64,000 bases of DNA from RHKX01 sp963823565 (GTDB taxonomy: Bacteria; Actinomycetota; Thermoleophilia; Solirubrobacterales; 70-9). Positions 24,614-32,316 of this stretch are shown piece by piece. The notes under the pieces were generated by a model, which did no database searches, was not told the DNA's origin, and saw nothing but the letters and a program-made list of their open reading frames with translations. The stretch lies in assembly GCA_963823565.1 (NCBI GenBank), contig CAWGLR010000001.1, forward strand, positions 62,001 to 126,000, written 5' to 3'. The translations under genes and the position numbers were made by a program. Every line of letters starts with the position of its first letter. The first letter of the stretch is position 1.

Positions 24614-25858
24614 TCACCGGGTGGTCGCGGCGCGGCCGGTGAACGCCGGCGCCGGAACCGCCTCTTCGCAGATCGCGAAGCGCTTTGTGGCCACGTCGCG
24701 ACGCCCGTTGGCGTCGACCGCGACCAGGCGAATCGTGTTGCGACCCGCTCGCAGGCCCCGCGTGGAGACCCAGACGGAGAACTGCTTGTGGTTCGTGTGC
24801 TTGATCAGCTCGCCGTCGACGAACACCTTGGCGACCCGGAGCCTCGTGCCGGATCGGATGTGGAACCTGGCGCGGAACCCGTTGTCGATGCAGCTGCCAT
24901 TGCCACCGTTGCCGGGGACGTCGGTCACGTGCCCCCTCGGACCGTTGGAGGGGTTGCCGCCGCCGGGGCCGTTGCCGCCGCCGGGGCCGTTGCCGCCGCC
25001 GGGGCCGTTGCCACCGCCACCGCCGCCGCCGCCGGGGCCGCCGGGACCGCCGGGGCCGCCGCCGCCACCGCCGGTCGTGCATGCGGACGGGGAGATCGTG
25101 TCGTTGATCAGCGTCACGGCGCCATTACGGGCGAGAAGCCGCCCGTCGACGTTCACTCCGTTGCCCAGCGAGATCGACTGCAGGGCGAGGATGTTGCCTG
25201 CGAACAGCGAGCTGGTGCCCAGGGTCGCGGACGAGCCGACCTTCCAGAAGACGTGGCAGGACTGCGCGCCGTTGATCAGGTTCACCTGCGATGCGGACGC
25301 GGTGACGAGCGTGCTCTGGGTCTGGAAGATGAACACGGCGTCGGGGTTGCCCTGCGCGTTCAGCGTCAGCGGTCCGGTGATGCCGAACGTCCCCGATGCC
25401 GAGTTGTAGACGCCCGGGGTGAGCGTCTGGCCGCCGAGCTCGGTGACCAGAGTCGTGGGCGGGCCCTGGCCAGCCGCATTGTTGTAGGCGGTGGTCAGAT
25501 CGGCCTGCGCCGAGGCGGCCGCCGCATCCGCCTGATGAATGGTCCCGTTGACCGTGCCGTTGGGAGGACCGCCGAAGCCGGTCACGGCGGGGGTCGGCGA
25601 GGTCCCGAGATCGCCGTTGAGGACGCTCGGGCCGGTATTGGTCGCACCGGAGCCGGCGAGCAGCGCGAAGGTCTTGGCCGTGCCGAGGCCGACCGAGGTC
25701 GCCCCCTTGGCGGCGCCGGCGAACGCGAGCGTCGCAATCAGCGCGATCGTCATGCCGACGGCCGGAAGGAGCTTCGAAATGAGCCTCTTGCCGGGAGGCG
25801 GGCGGTGGGTGCCGGCAGCGGGAAGCCTCGCGGCGGCGGGCAGTGGGGCACTTCTCAT
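24614..25858 (-). CDS. DUF3494 ice-binding-like exported protein with Gly-rich linker
   Basis: 414 residues. GGAG 4 nt before ATG 25858 supports the start; a long signal region ends near GAAKGA. Residues about 55-250 form a DUF3494 domain (LGTAKTFALLAGSGATNTGPSVLNGDLGTSP, 'GVYNSASGTFGITGPLTLNAQGNPDAVFIFQ', 'SLFAGNILALQSISLGNGVNVDGRLLARNGAVTLINDTI'), a beta-helix known from ice-binding proteins and adhesins. A Gly/Pro/Asn linker (about 262-305) follows, then a C-terminal beta domain with two Cys (SCIDNGFRARFHIRS...RFAICEEA), a module frequent in Solirubrobacterales. Whether it binds ice is unknown. Confidence 0.82.
   Translation of the reverse strand: MRSAPLPAAARLPAAGTHRPPPGKRLISKLLPAVGMTIALIATLAFAGAAKGATSVGLGTAKTFALLAGSGATNTGPSVLNGDLGTSPTPAVTGFGGPPNGTVNGTIHQADAAAASAQADLTTAYNNAAGQGPPTTLVTELGGQTLTPGVYNSASGTFGITGPLTLNAQGNPDAVFIFQTQSTLVTASASQVNLINGAQSCHVFWKVGSSATLGTSSLFAGNILALQSISLGNGVNVDGRLLARNGAVTLINDTISPSACTTGGGGGGPGGPGGPGGGGGGGGNGPGGGNGPGGGNGPGGGNPSNGPRGHVTDVPGNGGNGSCIDNGFRARFHIRSGTRLRVAKVFVDGELIKHTNHKQFSVWVSTRGLRAGRNTIRLVAVDANGRRDVATKRFAICEEAVPAPAFTGRAATTR
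24954..25007. repeat. Three identical 18-bp tandem repeats inside the Gly-rich linker
   Basis: The unit GTTGCCGCCGCCGGGGCC occurs at 24954-24971, 24972-24989 and 24990-25007, followed by a diverged partial copy. On the coding strand each encodes Gly-Pro-Gly-Gly-Gly-Asn. Unit-number change would alter linker length without a frameshift. Confidence 0.9.
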
Positions 25859-26019
25859 GATTCTCCAAGCGGCTATTGCTGTGCGCGGTGCAACGGCACC
25901 GCGGGAGCCCGGTCGAGCCCAATCTGCCGCGGGAGTCCATCGGCAGCCGCCGAAGAATCTTGATCTATATTTCTTGAATTGGACGTTTGTGCCGGGGCGA
26001 AGCCCGCGGCCCTCGCGCC

Positions 26020-26601
26020 TCAGCGGAGCAGCGGGAACCGCCGGGCGAGCGACGTCCGCTCCCACCAGCGCCCGAGGCCGAGGTAGCGGCCCGCCCCGAC
26101 ATACGCGACGCCGGCGAGGATGATCGCGTAGACGACGTGGTCGTCGAGGAACGGGTTGTTCTCGGGCCAGATCGCGGCGGCGGTGTAGAAGAGCACCATC
26201 CAGACGACGCCCGCGATCGCCGCCAGGCGGGTGGCGATGCCGAGGATCAGGAGGATCCCGATCGCGGCCATCGAGATCATGTACACCCAGTCGACCCAGG
26301 CCTGGCCGGCGAGGTCGGAGTACCAGCCGGTGAACGGGTCCTTCGTGTGGAGGCCGAACGAGAGGAAGCCCTCGGTGGGCGACCCGCCGTTGATCCACGC
26401 GTCGGGGCTGCCGAAGTCGATCGACCCCGTCTTCGGGTCGCGACCCGTCGCAAAGCCCAACCCGAACATCTTGTCGAGGAACGCCCAGAGGAAGACCCAT
26501 CCCATGGCGATCCTCAACACCCCCCAGAACACTCCGCCCTTGGCTGGGGCCTCGGTCGATTCCGCGGCGACCGTCCCTTCGGCTCGTGACGTTGCTTCCA
26601 T
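26020..26601 (-). CDS. DoxX-like membrane protein
   Basis: 193 residues. ATG 26601 has GGGAGG about 8 nt upstream; an in-frame start at 26637 lacks this. After a 35-residue polar head come 'WGVLRIAMGWVFLWAFLDKMFGLGFATG' and three further helices (VYMISMAAIGILLILGIATR, AAIAGVVWMVLFYTAAA, VVYAIILAGVAYVGAGRYLGLG), matching DoxX/thiosulfate:quinone-type small membrane proteins. The periplasmic loop 'DAWINGGSPTEGFL' is typical of the actinobacterial subgroup. Function unknown. Confidence 0.75.
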   Translation of the reverse strand: MEATSRAEGTVAAESTEAPAKGGVFWGVLRIAMGWVFLWAFLDKMFGLGFATGRDPKTGSIDFGSPDAWINGGSPTEGFLSFGLHTKDPFTGWYSDLAGQAWVDWVYMISMAAIGILLILGIATRLAAIAGVVWMVLFYTAAAIWPENNPFLDDHVVYAIILAGVAYVGAGRYLGLGRWWERTSLARRFPLLR

Positions 26602-26753
26602 TCCAGCTGCCTCCCTCGGCGTCGATCGAGGGGGCAACCTATCCGGCGACGTGGGGGCTCGCCTGCGGGCTGAGTACCGAGAGGTCCCGATGCCCTCTAC
26701 CGGCGACTGCGAAGCCTGGGCGAGATAGGTTCCGCGGGGAAGGAGATTCGGAA

Positions 26754-27650
26754 ATGTCTCGAAAGCGACACCCGGTCGGCGACTTCATCGCCCGGCACCG
26801 CCACGAAAGCGAGGGCGTCGACGGCGAGCCGCAGAGCGACGAGCCGTTCGCCCGGTACAACCGGATGAGCGAGAAGGAGCTCGTCGGCGAGCTGTTCCGG
26901 CACTCGCAGGCGGAGCTCGAGGCGATCGAGGCGTACGAGCGCTCCCACGAGAGCCGTACGCGGGTGCTCAACAAGCTCCACTACCTGCGCCAGAGCGAGC
27001 CGATCCCGGGCTACGACGCGATGAGCACCGAGGAGGTCGCCGCGGCGCTGGAGGAGACGGACCTCGTGACGATCAAGAACATCCGCGCCTACGAGCGCAA
27101 GTTCGCCAACCGCCCGGGGGTCCTCGAGGCCGTCGAGCAGGCCAGGCGCAGGCGCGAGTCCGAGGACGGAGGGCAGCACGACTCCCGCGACTACCACGCG
27201 ACGAGCTACGGGCCCGCCGCGCGGGGCGGCTCGAGGTCACCCCGCCCCGGCGAGCTGGCGGCCAACAAGTCCCTGGTGCATCTGTTCTACGCCGAAGCCA
27301 TCAACGGCCGCGAACTCGACGCCGTCGACCGCCTGCTCGGCCCCGACTTCGTCCACAACGGGGAGGCGCGCGGCCGCCGGGGACAGCGACAGGCGGTCGC
27401 GGAGTTCCTCGAGGCGTTCCCGGACCTGCACGTCGAGGTCGAGCTGATCCTCGCCGAGGGTGACCTCGTCGCCGCCCACCAGCGGTGGACCGGGACCCAG
27501 GAGGGCCTGATCGCCGGCGTCGAGCCGACCGGGCGCCGGGTCGAGTTCACCTCGACGGCGATCCTCCGGGTCCACGACGGGCTGATCACCGAGGCGTGGG
27601 ACGAGGTCGACCTCGCCGGGCTGATGTCCCAGCTCGACGGCGGCTCCTAG
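26754..27650 (+). CDS. Two tandem helical repeats fused to a SnoaL-like/ester cyclase domain
   Basis: 298 residues; AGGAG (26741-26745) precedes ATG 26754. Residues 35-79 and 87-130 are two copies of one motif: Y-x-x-MS-x-x-E-(L/V) then a hydrophobic helix, I-x-A/N-YER, and R-x-x-VL. Residues 165-298 are a SnoaL-like domain ('NKSLVHLFYAEAINGRELDAVDRLLGPDFVHNGEARGRRGQRQ', 'FPDLHVEVELILAEGDLVAAHQRWTGT'). SnoaL-like folds bind small hydrophobic ligands or act as cyclases. The combination suggests a protein-interaction head on a ligand-binding tail; that is inference. Confidence 0.75.
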   Translation: MSRKRHPVGDFIARHRHESEGVDGEPQSDEPFARYNRMSEKELVGELFRHSQAELEAIEAYERSHESRTRVLNKLHYLRQSEPIPGYDAMSTEEVAAALEETDLVTIKNIRAYERKFANRPGVLEAVEQARRRRESEDGGQHDSRDYHATSYGPAARGGSRSPRPGELAANKSLVHLFYAEAINGRELDAVDRLLGPDFVHNGEARGRRGQRQAVAEFLEAFPDLHVEVELILAEGDLVAAHQRWTGTQEGLIAGVEPTGRRVEFTSTAILRVHDGLITEAWDEVDLAGLMSQLDGGS

Positions 27651-28453
27651 CACTCGGCGCCGGCGAACGAGAGGATCAGGTCCGCCGTCTCGGCCGGGAC
27701 GTCGAGCTGCGGGCAGTGGCCCACGTCGTCGAGCTCGACCCAGTCCGCCCCAGGGAGCCAGTCCTCGCGGAAGCGGCGGGCCGCGCGCGGCCACCCGAGG
27801 ATCCGGTCCGCGGTTCCCCAGACCACCCGCACCGGACATTCGATCCGCTCGGCGTCGAGTTCCCAGCCGTCGGCGAGCGCGCCCTCGATCAGGGCCTCCG
27901 CCCCGCGGCAGCCGGCGGCGCCCACCATCAGGTGTTCGATCAGCTCGACCGGGATGTGCTCGTAGTTGACGACGAAGAACTCAGTTGCCCGCCGCCGTCC
28001 CTCCGGGGTCGCGAGGATGGCGTCGATGCTCGGCAGCGCCGCCTGCAGCAGCTCCTGCGTGCGGACGAAATAGCGCAGCGTGTCGTGGAAGGTCTCGTCG
28101 CCGACCGCCCAGCCCCCGGCCGGCGCCAGGGCGACGACCGACTCCGCCCTCCCCCGCGCCGCCAGGTGCAGCGCCACGTAGCCGCCGAGGGAGTTCCCGA
28201 CGAGGTGCGCCCGCGCGAAGCCCGCCTCGTCCATCGCCCGCTCGACCCCGGCGAGAACCTCGTCCTCCGGCCGACCGCCCCCGAGCGCCGGCCCGCCGGT
28301 GTGACCGGCCAGCGTCGGCGCGAGGACGTCGTGCCTGCGCTCGAGCGCCGGCAGCACCAGATCCCAGGTCCGCCAGGTGTCGGTGAACCCGTGGATGCAG
28401 ACCATCGGCGTCCCGCTGCCGGCGCGATGAAGCGGTGTGAAGGTCGGAGCCAC
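27647..28453 (-). CDS. Alpha/beta hydrolase
   Basis: 268 residues. The oxyanion HG motif (VCIHGFTDTWRTW), nucleophile elbow VGNSLGGYVAL, the acid in WGTADRILGW, and the catalytic His in VGHCPQLD make a complete Ser-Asp-His triad. The cap between (about residues 130-200) is helical. Likely an esterase or C-C bond/epoxide hydrolase-like enzyme; substrate unknown. Its 3' end overlaps that of the SnoaL-like gene by 4 nt (convergent). Confidence 0.85.
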   Translation of the reverse strand: MAPTFTPLHRAGSGTPMVCIHGFTDTWRTWDLVLPALERRHDVLAPTLAGHTGGPALGGGRPEDEVLAGVERAMDEAGFARAHLVGNSLGGYVALHLAARGRAESVVALAPAGGWAVGDETFHDTLRYFVRTQELLQAALPSIDAILATPEGRRRATEFFVVNYEHIPVELIEHLMVGAAGCRGAEALIEGALADGWELDAERIECPVRVVWGTADRILGWPRAARRFREDWLPGADWVELDDVGHCPQLDVPAETADLILSFAGAEC

Positions 28454-28492
28454 GGGGGCGGAAAGCTAATCGCCGGGAGCGGCGGGTCGCCG

Positions 28493-29452
28493 CTACGGCG
28501 TCAGCTCCCGGACCAGGGCGGCGGCCGGCCGGACGTCGGCGATGGCGGCGACCGACTCCCCCGCATAGAGCGGCCCCGCGTCGAGCAGGTTCGCGGGGCC
28601 GTCGTCGGTGGCCGGCATCGGCCCGAGGAGGGCTCCACCAGGGCGCTGGCGGCGGGCGAGGCGCGCCTGGAAGCTCTCGGGGATGAACCGCGCCCCCGGG
28701 CCCGTGAGGCTGTTGACGAGCCGGTTGAGGGGCGGCGTCGCCTCGCCATCGCCGAGGGCACGCCGGGTCGCATCGTTCGGTGCGACGCGATGGGGCGCCG
28801 GCCACCCGAGGCCGAAGAGGTCGGTGAGGACCGTCTCGTCCGCCTCGAGCAGCCGCCGCTTGTACTCGGGGTGCGCGCGACTCTCCGCGGAGAGCAGGAA
28901 CCGGGTGCCGGCGACGACGGCGGCGGCTCCCGCATCGAGGGCCCGCCGGGTGTCGGCGGCCGTCGCGATGCCGCCGGCGAGCAGGACGGGATAGTCGCGC
29001 GGGAGCCGGGAGCGCCCACGCTCGAGGAGCTCCAGCGCCGGCGCCGTACCGCGGACGTGGCCGCCCGCCTCCACACCCTGGAGGATCACGCCGTCGGCGC
29101 CGGCCGCGCGGGCGCTCAGGGCCTCGTCGACGGAGCCACACTGATGCAGCCAGACGTTGGCCGTCCGGCGCTGCGGCCTCCCCCAGAACGTGACGACGAC
29201 GTCGGCGGCGCTCGCGGCGACGTGGGAGTCGCGGCGGGCGAAGGGGAGCAGGAGGTTGACCGCGATCGGCCCGCCGGTGAGCCGGCGGGCTGCGTCGAGC
29301 TCGCGCTCGATCGCGCCGGCGCCGTTGACCGCGATCGTCCCGAGCCCGCCGGCCTCCGACACCGCGGCGGCGAGCTCGTGGCGACTGATGCCGCCGCCCA
29401 TGCCCGCCTGAACGACGGGCGTCTCGAGCCCGAGGGCGTCGAGCGCGCTCAC
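28493..29452 (-). CDS. Nitronate monooxygenase (2-nitropropane dioxygenase family)
   Basis: 319 residues of an FMN-dependent TIM barrel. 'PVVQAGMGGGISRHELAAAVSEAGGLGTIA' starts the barrel, 'VILQGVEAGGHVRGT' holds the His used in catalysis, and 'VLLAGGIATAADTRRALDAGAAAVVAGTRFLLSAES' binds the FMN phosphate. It probably oxidises alkyl nitronates to carbonyl compounds. It is divergent from the adenylate cyclase gene with about 50 nt between. Confidence 0.88.
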   Translation of the reverse strand: MSALDALGLETPVVQAGMGGGISRHELAAAVSEAGGLGTIAVNGAGAIERELDAARRLTGGPIAVNLLLPFARRDSHVAASAADVVVTFWGRPQRRTANVWLHQCGSVDEALSARAAGADGVILQGVEAGGHVRGTAPALELLERGRSRLPRDYPVLLAGGIATAADTRRALDAGAAAVVAGTRFLLSAESRAHPEYKRRLLEADETVLTDLFGLGWPAPHRVAPNDATRRALGDGEATPPLNRLVNSLTGPGARFIPESFQARLARRQRPGGALLGPMPATDDGPANLLDAGPLYAGESVAAIADVRPAAALVRELTP

Positions 29453-29490
29453 GAGGGGCGCTCCATGCCCGGAGTGTCGCAGCGACTGGC

Positions 29491-29506
29491 TAGATTCGCC
29501 ACGGTG
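29491..29506 (+). promoter_or_regulatory. Leaderless-type promoter: TAGATT before GTG 29504
   Basis: TAGATT (29491-29496) is 7 nt from GTG 29504 and argues against the upstream in-frame ATG 29465. Confidence 0.5.
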
Positions 29507-30790
29507 ACGGCTTCCTCGAACGGCGTGCGGGCCGAGATCGCCCCGGTGCCGGGGTCGGATCGCTGGGAGCGTCTGCCCGGGCCGATCCAGCGGCTCGCCG
29601 ACCTCGGGGGCAGCGATGGCGACGACGAGGAGCTGCGCCTTCGCCGCGGGGTGCTCAACCTCGCCGCCGCGCTGATGGCCGCGCTCTCACCGATCTGGGT
29701 CCTGACCTACCTCGTGCTCGGCCTCGAGCTGTCGGCGGCGATACCGCTGGCCTGGATGGTCGCGGCCGTCGCATTCATCGCCTGGCACGCCCGCACCGGC
29801 GCCTTCCGCGGCTTCCGGTTCGTCGGCTTGCTGATGATGCTGACCTTCCCGTTCCTGCTCGGTTGGACGCTCGGTGGCTTCGCCAACAGCTCGCTCGTGG
29901 CGTTGTGGGGCCTGACGGCGCCCCTTGGAGCGCTGTTCTTCGGCGGACCGCGATACGCGATGCGGTGGTTCGCGGGCTTCGCCGCACTCACGCTCGTCTC
30001 GGTGGGGATCGACCCGGCGCTGTCCGGCGGCGCCCCAGACGTGCCGCGGGGCGTGCGCGTCGCCTTCTTCGGGCTCGACCTGCTGTGCGTGTCACTGACG
30101 ATCTTCCTCCTGCTCCAATACTTCGTACGGGCGCGCGACCGTGAGCGCGCGCGGTCCGAGCGCCTGCTGCTGAACGTGCTGCCGCCTCCCGTCGCCGCTC
30201 GGCTGAAGCGATCGAGCGAGGTGATCGCCGACCGCTATCCCGCCGCGACCGTCCTGTTCGCCGACCTGGTCGGGTTCACGCCGATGGCGGCGAGGATCCC
30301 GCCGGAGGAGCTGGTCCACATGCTCGACGAGGTGTTCACCCGCTGGGACGAGCTCGCCGAGCGCCACTCGCTGGAGAAGATCAAGACGATCGGCGACGCC
30401 TACCTGGTCGTCGGCGGCGTTCCGCAGCCGCGTCCCGATCACGCGCACGCCGTCGCTTCGATGGCGCTGGAGATGGTGCCGGCGCTCGCGGGGTGCGGCG
30501 ACGAGAGCGTCGAGCTCTCGGCGCGGATCGGCATCGACACCGGCCCGCTCGTCGCCGGGGTCATCGGGCGCGCGAAGTTCAGCTACGACCTCTGGGGGGA
30601 CACGGTCAACACCGCGAGCCGCATGGAGTCGGGCGGAGAGCCGGGGCGGGTCCACGTGACCGAACGGGTGCGCGCCGAGCTCGGCGACGGATTCCGGTTC
30701 GAGCCGCGGGGCGAGCTGGCGGTGAAGGGGAAGGGGCCGATGCGGACCTACTTCCTGCAGGCGCCCTCGGCGGCTTCCGATGGCCCCTGA
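29504..30790 (+). CDS. Membrane-bound class III adenylate cyclase
   Basis: 428 residues from GTG 29504 (441 from ATG 29465). Residues 50-205 hold about six membrane helices; 245-428 form the class III cyclase domain with metal-binding Asp in VLFADLVGFTP and KTIGDAYLVVGG, the adenine-selecting Lys (EKIKTIGD) and Asp (SYDLWGDTVN), and the transition-state Asn/Arg in NTASRM. It should make cAMP in the cytosol. A short helix 'RERARSERLLLNVLPPPVAARLKR' links membrane and catalytic parts, as in Rv1625c-like enzymes. The next gene overlaps its 3' end. Confidence 0.9.
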   Translation: MTASSNGVRAEIAPVPGSDRWERLPGPIQRLADLGGSDGDDEELRLRRGVLNLAAALMAALSPIWVLTYLVLGLELSAAIPLAWMVAAVAFIAWHARTGAFRGFRFVGLLMMLTFPFLLGWTLGGFANSSLVALWGLTAPLGALFFGGPRYAMRWFAGFAALTLVSVGIDPALSGGAPDVPRGVRVAFFGLDLLCVSLTIFLLLQYFVRARDRERARSERLLLNVLPPPVAARLKRSSEVIADRYPAATVLFADLVGFTPMAARIPPEELVHMLDEVFTRWDELAERHSLEKIKTIGDAYLVVGGVPQPRPDHAHAVASMALEMVPALAGCGDESVELSARIGIDTGPLVAGVIGRAKFSYDLWGDTVNTASRMESGGEPGRVHVTERVRAELGDGFRFEPRGELAVKGKGPMRTYFLQAPSAASDGP

Positions 30791-31466
30791 GCCCGCGGGG
30801 GCGCGCCGATCGCGCCGCCGGTGGTGGGCCGGAGGCGTCGCGGCGGTCGCGGCGGCCGGGCTGATCGGCTGGTGGCAGCTGCCGGAGGACTCCACCTCCC
30901 CCGCGCCGGAGCGGCCGTCGGCGTACGAGTACGCGACGCGGGGCTTCGAGGAGGTGAGCATCCTCGGCGGCGCCCGCCATGATTACCCCGACGCCTCCGG
31001 GGTCGCGATCCGGCGCACTCCGTGCGGCAGGCGCATCGTCTGGCGGCCGCTCGCGGACCGGATCACCTCATACCGGCTCTGCGGCGACCGGTTGCGCTCG
31101 ATCCACGAGGTGCACCGCTTCTTCGGCCGCCGCGACGCGCGCACCTACCGCTGCGAGGAGGGCTCGAGCCTGAGCCGCGGCTGGCGGTGCACCTTCGACG
31201 GCGCGACCGAGGTGGCGACAGGTGGGCCGGTGGCGAGGCGGCGCATCGACGGGACCGAGGCCGTGCACATCCGGCTGACGACCCGGATCTCGGGCGACGT
31301 CGAGGGCACCGGCAAGCGCGATTTCTGGCTGCGCCGCCCCGACGGCTTTCCGCTCCGGCTGGCCGCGACGAACGACAACTCCACCGGATCCCCGGTCGGG
31401 AAGGTCGACTACCGCGAGCGCTACGAGCTGCGGTTGCTGCCCGGTCAGCTCCGGCACCGCGGATAG
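30780..31466 (+). CDS. Membrane-anchored exported protein of unknown function
   Basis: 228 residues, starting 11 nt inside the cyclase gene's end, so cotranscribed. A basic N-terminus and one membrane helix (GGVAAVAAAGLIGWWQLP) lead into an extracytoplasmic domain with five cysteines (RTPCGRRIVW, YRLCGDRL, TYRCEEG, GWRCTFDG) and a beta-rich end. No family is recognised. The Cys pattern suggests disulfides. It may be a partner of the cyclase sensing outside conditions; inference from operon only. Confidence 0.65.
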   Translation: MAPEPAGARRSRRRWWAGGVAAVAAAGLIGWWQLPEDSTSPAPERPSAYEYATRGFEEVSILGGARHDYPDASGVAIRRTPCGRRIVWRPLADRITSYRLCGDRLRSIHEVHRFFGRRDARTYRCEEGSSLSRGWRCTFDGATEVATGGPVARRRIDGTEAVHIRLTTRISGDVEGTGKRDFWLRRPDGFPLRLAATNDNSTGSPVGKVDYRERYELRLLPGQLRHRG

Positions 31467-31478
31467 CCTCTGCCGGTG
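31464..31478 (+). promoter_or_regulatory. Leaderless-type promoter TAGCCT that includes the upstream TAG stop
   Basis: TAGCCT (31464-31469) begins with the stop codon of the preceding gene and is 6 nt from GTG 31476. Confidence 0.5.
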
Positions 31479-31964
31479 CCGACGGGAGAGAGACTGAGGC
31501 TCGCCGAGCGCGCTCGGCACGCGGTCTACGGGTCGGTCATCGTGCTCGCCGTGATCATCGCCCTCGACGAGACGGCGGTGGAGCCGCGGGAGGCGATCGC
31601 CTCGGTGGTCGGCGCGGCCGTCGCGACCCTGCTGGCCGAGCTGTACGCCGACTATCTGGCGGAAACGATCCGCGAGGGCCGCTCGCCGACCTCGGAGGAG
31701 CGCTCGCAGGCGCTCTCCGACGGCGCGACCGGGATGGTCGCCGCCATCCTGCCCATCGTCTTCTTCATCCTCGCCGCGGCCGATGCGATGCGCATGGACG
31801 CGGCCTTCGACGCGGCGATCTGGACCGGCGTCGGCGTCGTCGGCTTCTATGCCTTCGTCGCCAACCGGGTCGGCGGCCTCGGCATCGGCCGCAGCCTGCT
31901 CGCGGGCGCCGCCTTCGTCTTGCTCGGGACGGTCTTGGTCCTGATCAAGGCCGCCGTGCACTGA
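31476..31964 (+). CDS. Four-helix membrane protein, unknown function
   Basis: 162 residues with four hydrophobic helices (about 14-32, 36-55, 84-105, 114-158 as two spans). Conserved-looking charged residues sit in the loop 'YLAETIREGRSPTSEERSQALSDG'. It lies 9 nt after the exported protein, behind its own TAGCCT box. No family is recognised with confidence. Confidence 0.65.
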   Translation: MPTGERLRLAERARHAVYGSVIVLAVIIALDETAVEPREAIASVVGAAVATLLAELYADYLAETIREGRSPTSEERSQALSDGATGMVAAILPIVFFILAAADAMRMDAAFDAAIWTGVGVVGFYAFVANRVGGLGIGRSLLAGAAFVLLGTVLVLIKAAVH

Positions 31965-32061
31965 GGCGCACGATCGGCCAAGGCAACAATTAGCGCCGGA
32001 TTACCGAGGCTTGAGACGCGGTCGACACGCTTGCCCGCAACCGCAACGGAAGGAGAGTCCG

Positions 32062-32259
32062 ATGCCACAGATGATCATCACGACCGACCCGACCGACGAG
32101 CGCCCCGTCGAGGTGCATCGCGAGCGAATCGACCCGCTCGACGTCGAGACCGAGGCCGAGGGCCAGCGCCTCGTCGAGCGGATCGGCTGGGCCCTGAGCG
32201 ACGCCGACGACCTCGAGCAGCCGGCCGAGGGTCCCGCGACCCGCCGGCGCACCGGCTAG
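32062..32259 (+). CDS. Small acidic hypothetical protein
   Basis: 65 residues: 'MPQMIITTDPTDERPVEVHRERIDPLDVETEAEGQRLVERIGWALSDADDLEQ'. AAGGAG 7-8 nt upstream of ATG 32062 fixes the start. It is highly charged and has no membrane helix; the second half predicts a short amphipathic helix. No family recognised. Confidence 0.6.
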   Translation: MPQMIITTDPTDERPVEVHRERIDPLDVETEAEGQRLVERIGWALSDADDLEQPAEGPATRRRTG

Positions 32260-32316
32260 GTCAGACGCCGGACGTGCGGCGGCCGGCGCGGCCGGCGTCG
32301 CCCGCTCCAGCGTGGG

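Noticed and set aside
24954..25012. Short repeats considered as a CRISPR array
   Set aside because: The 18-bp units are directly tandem with no spacers and are in frame within a coding linker.
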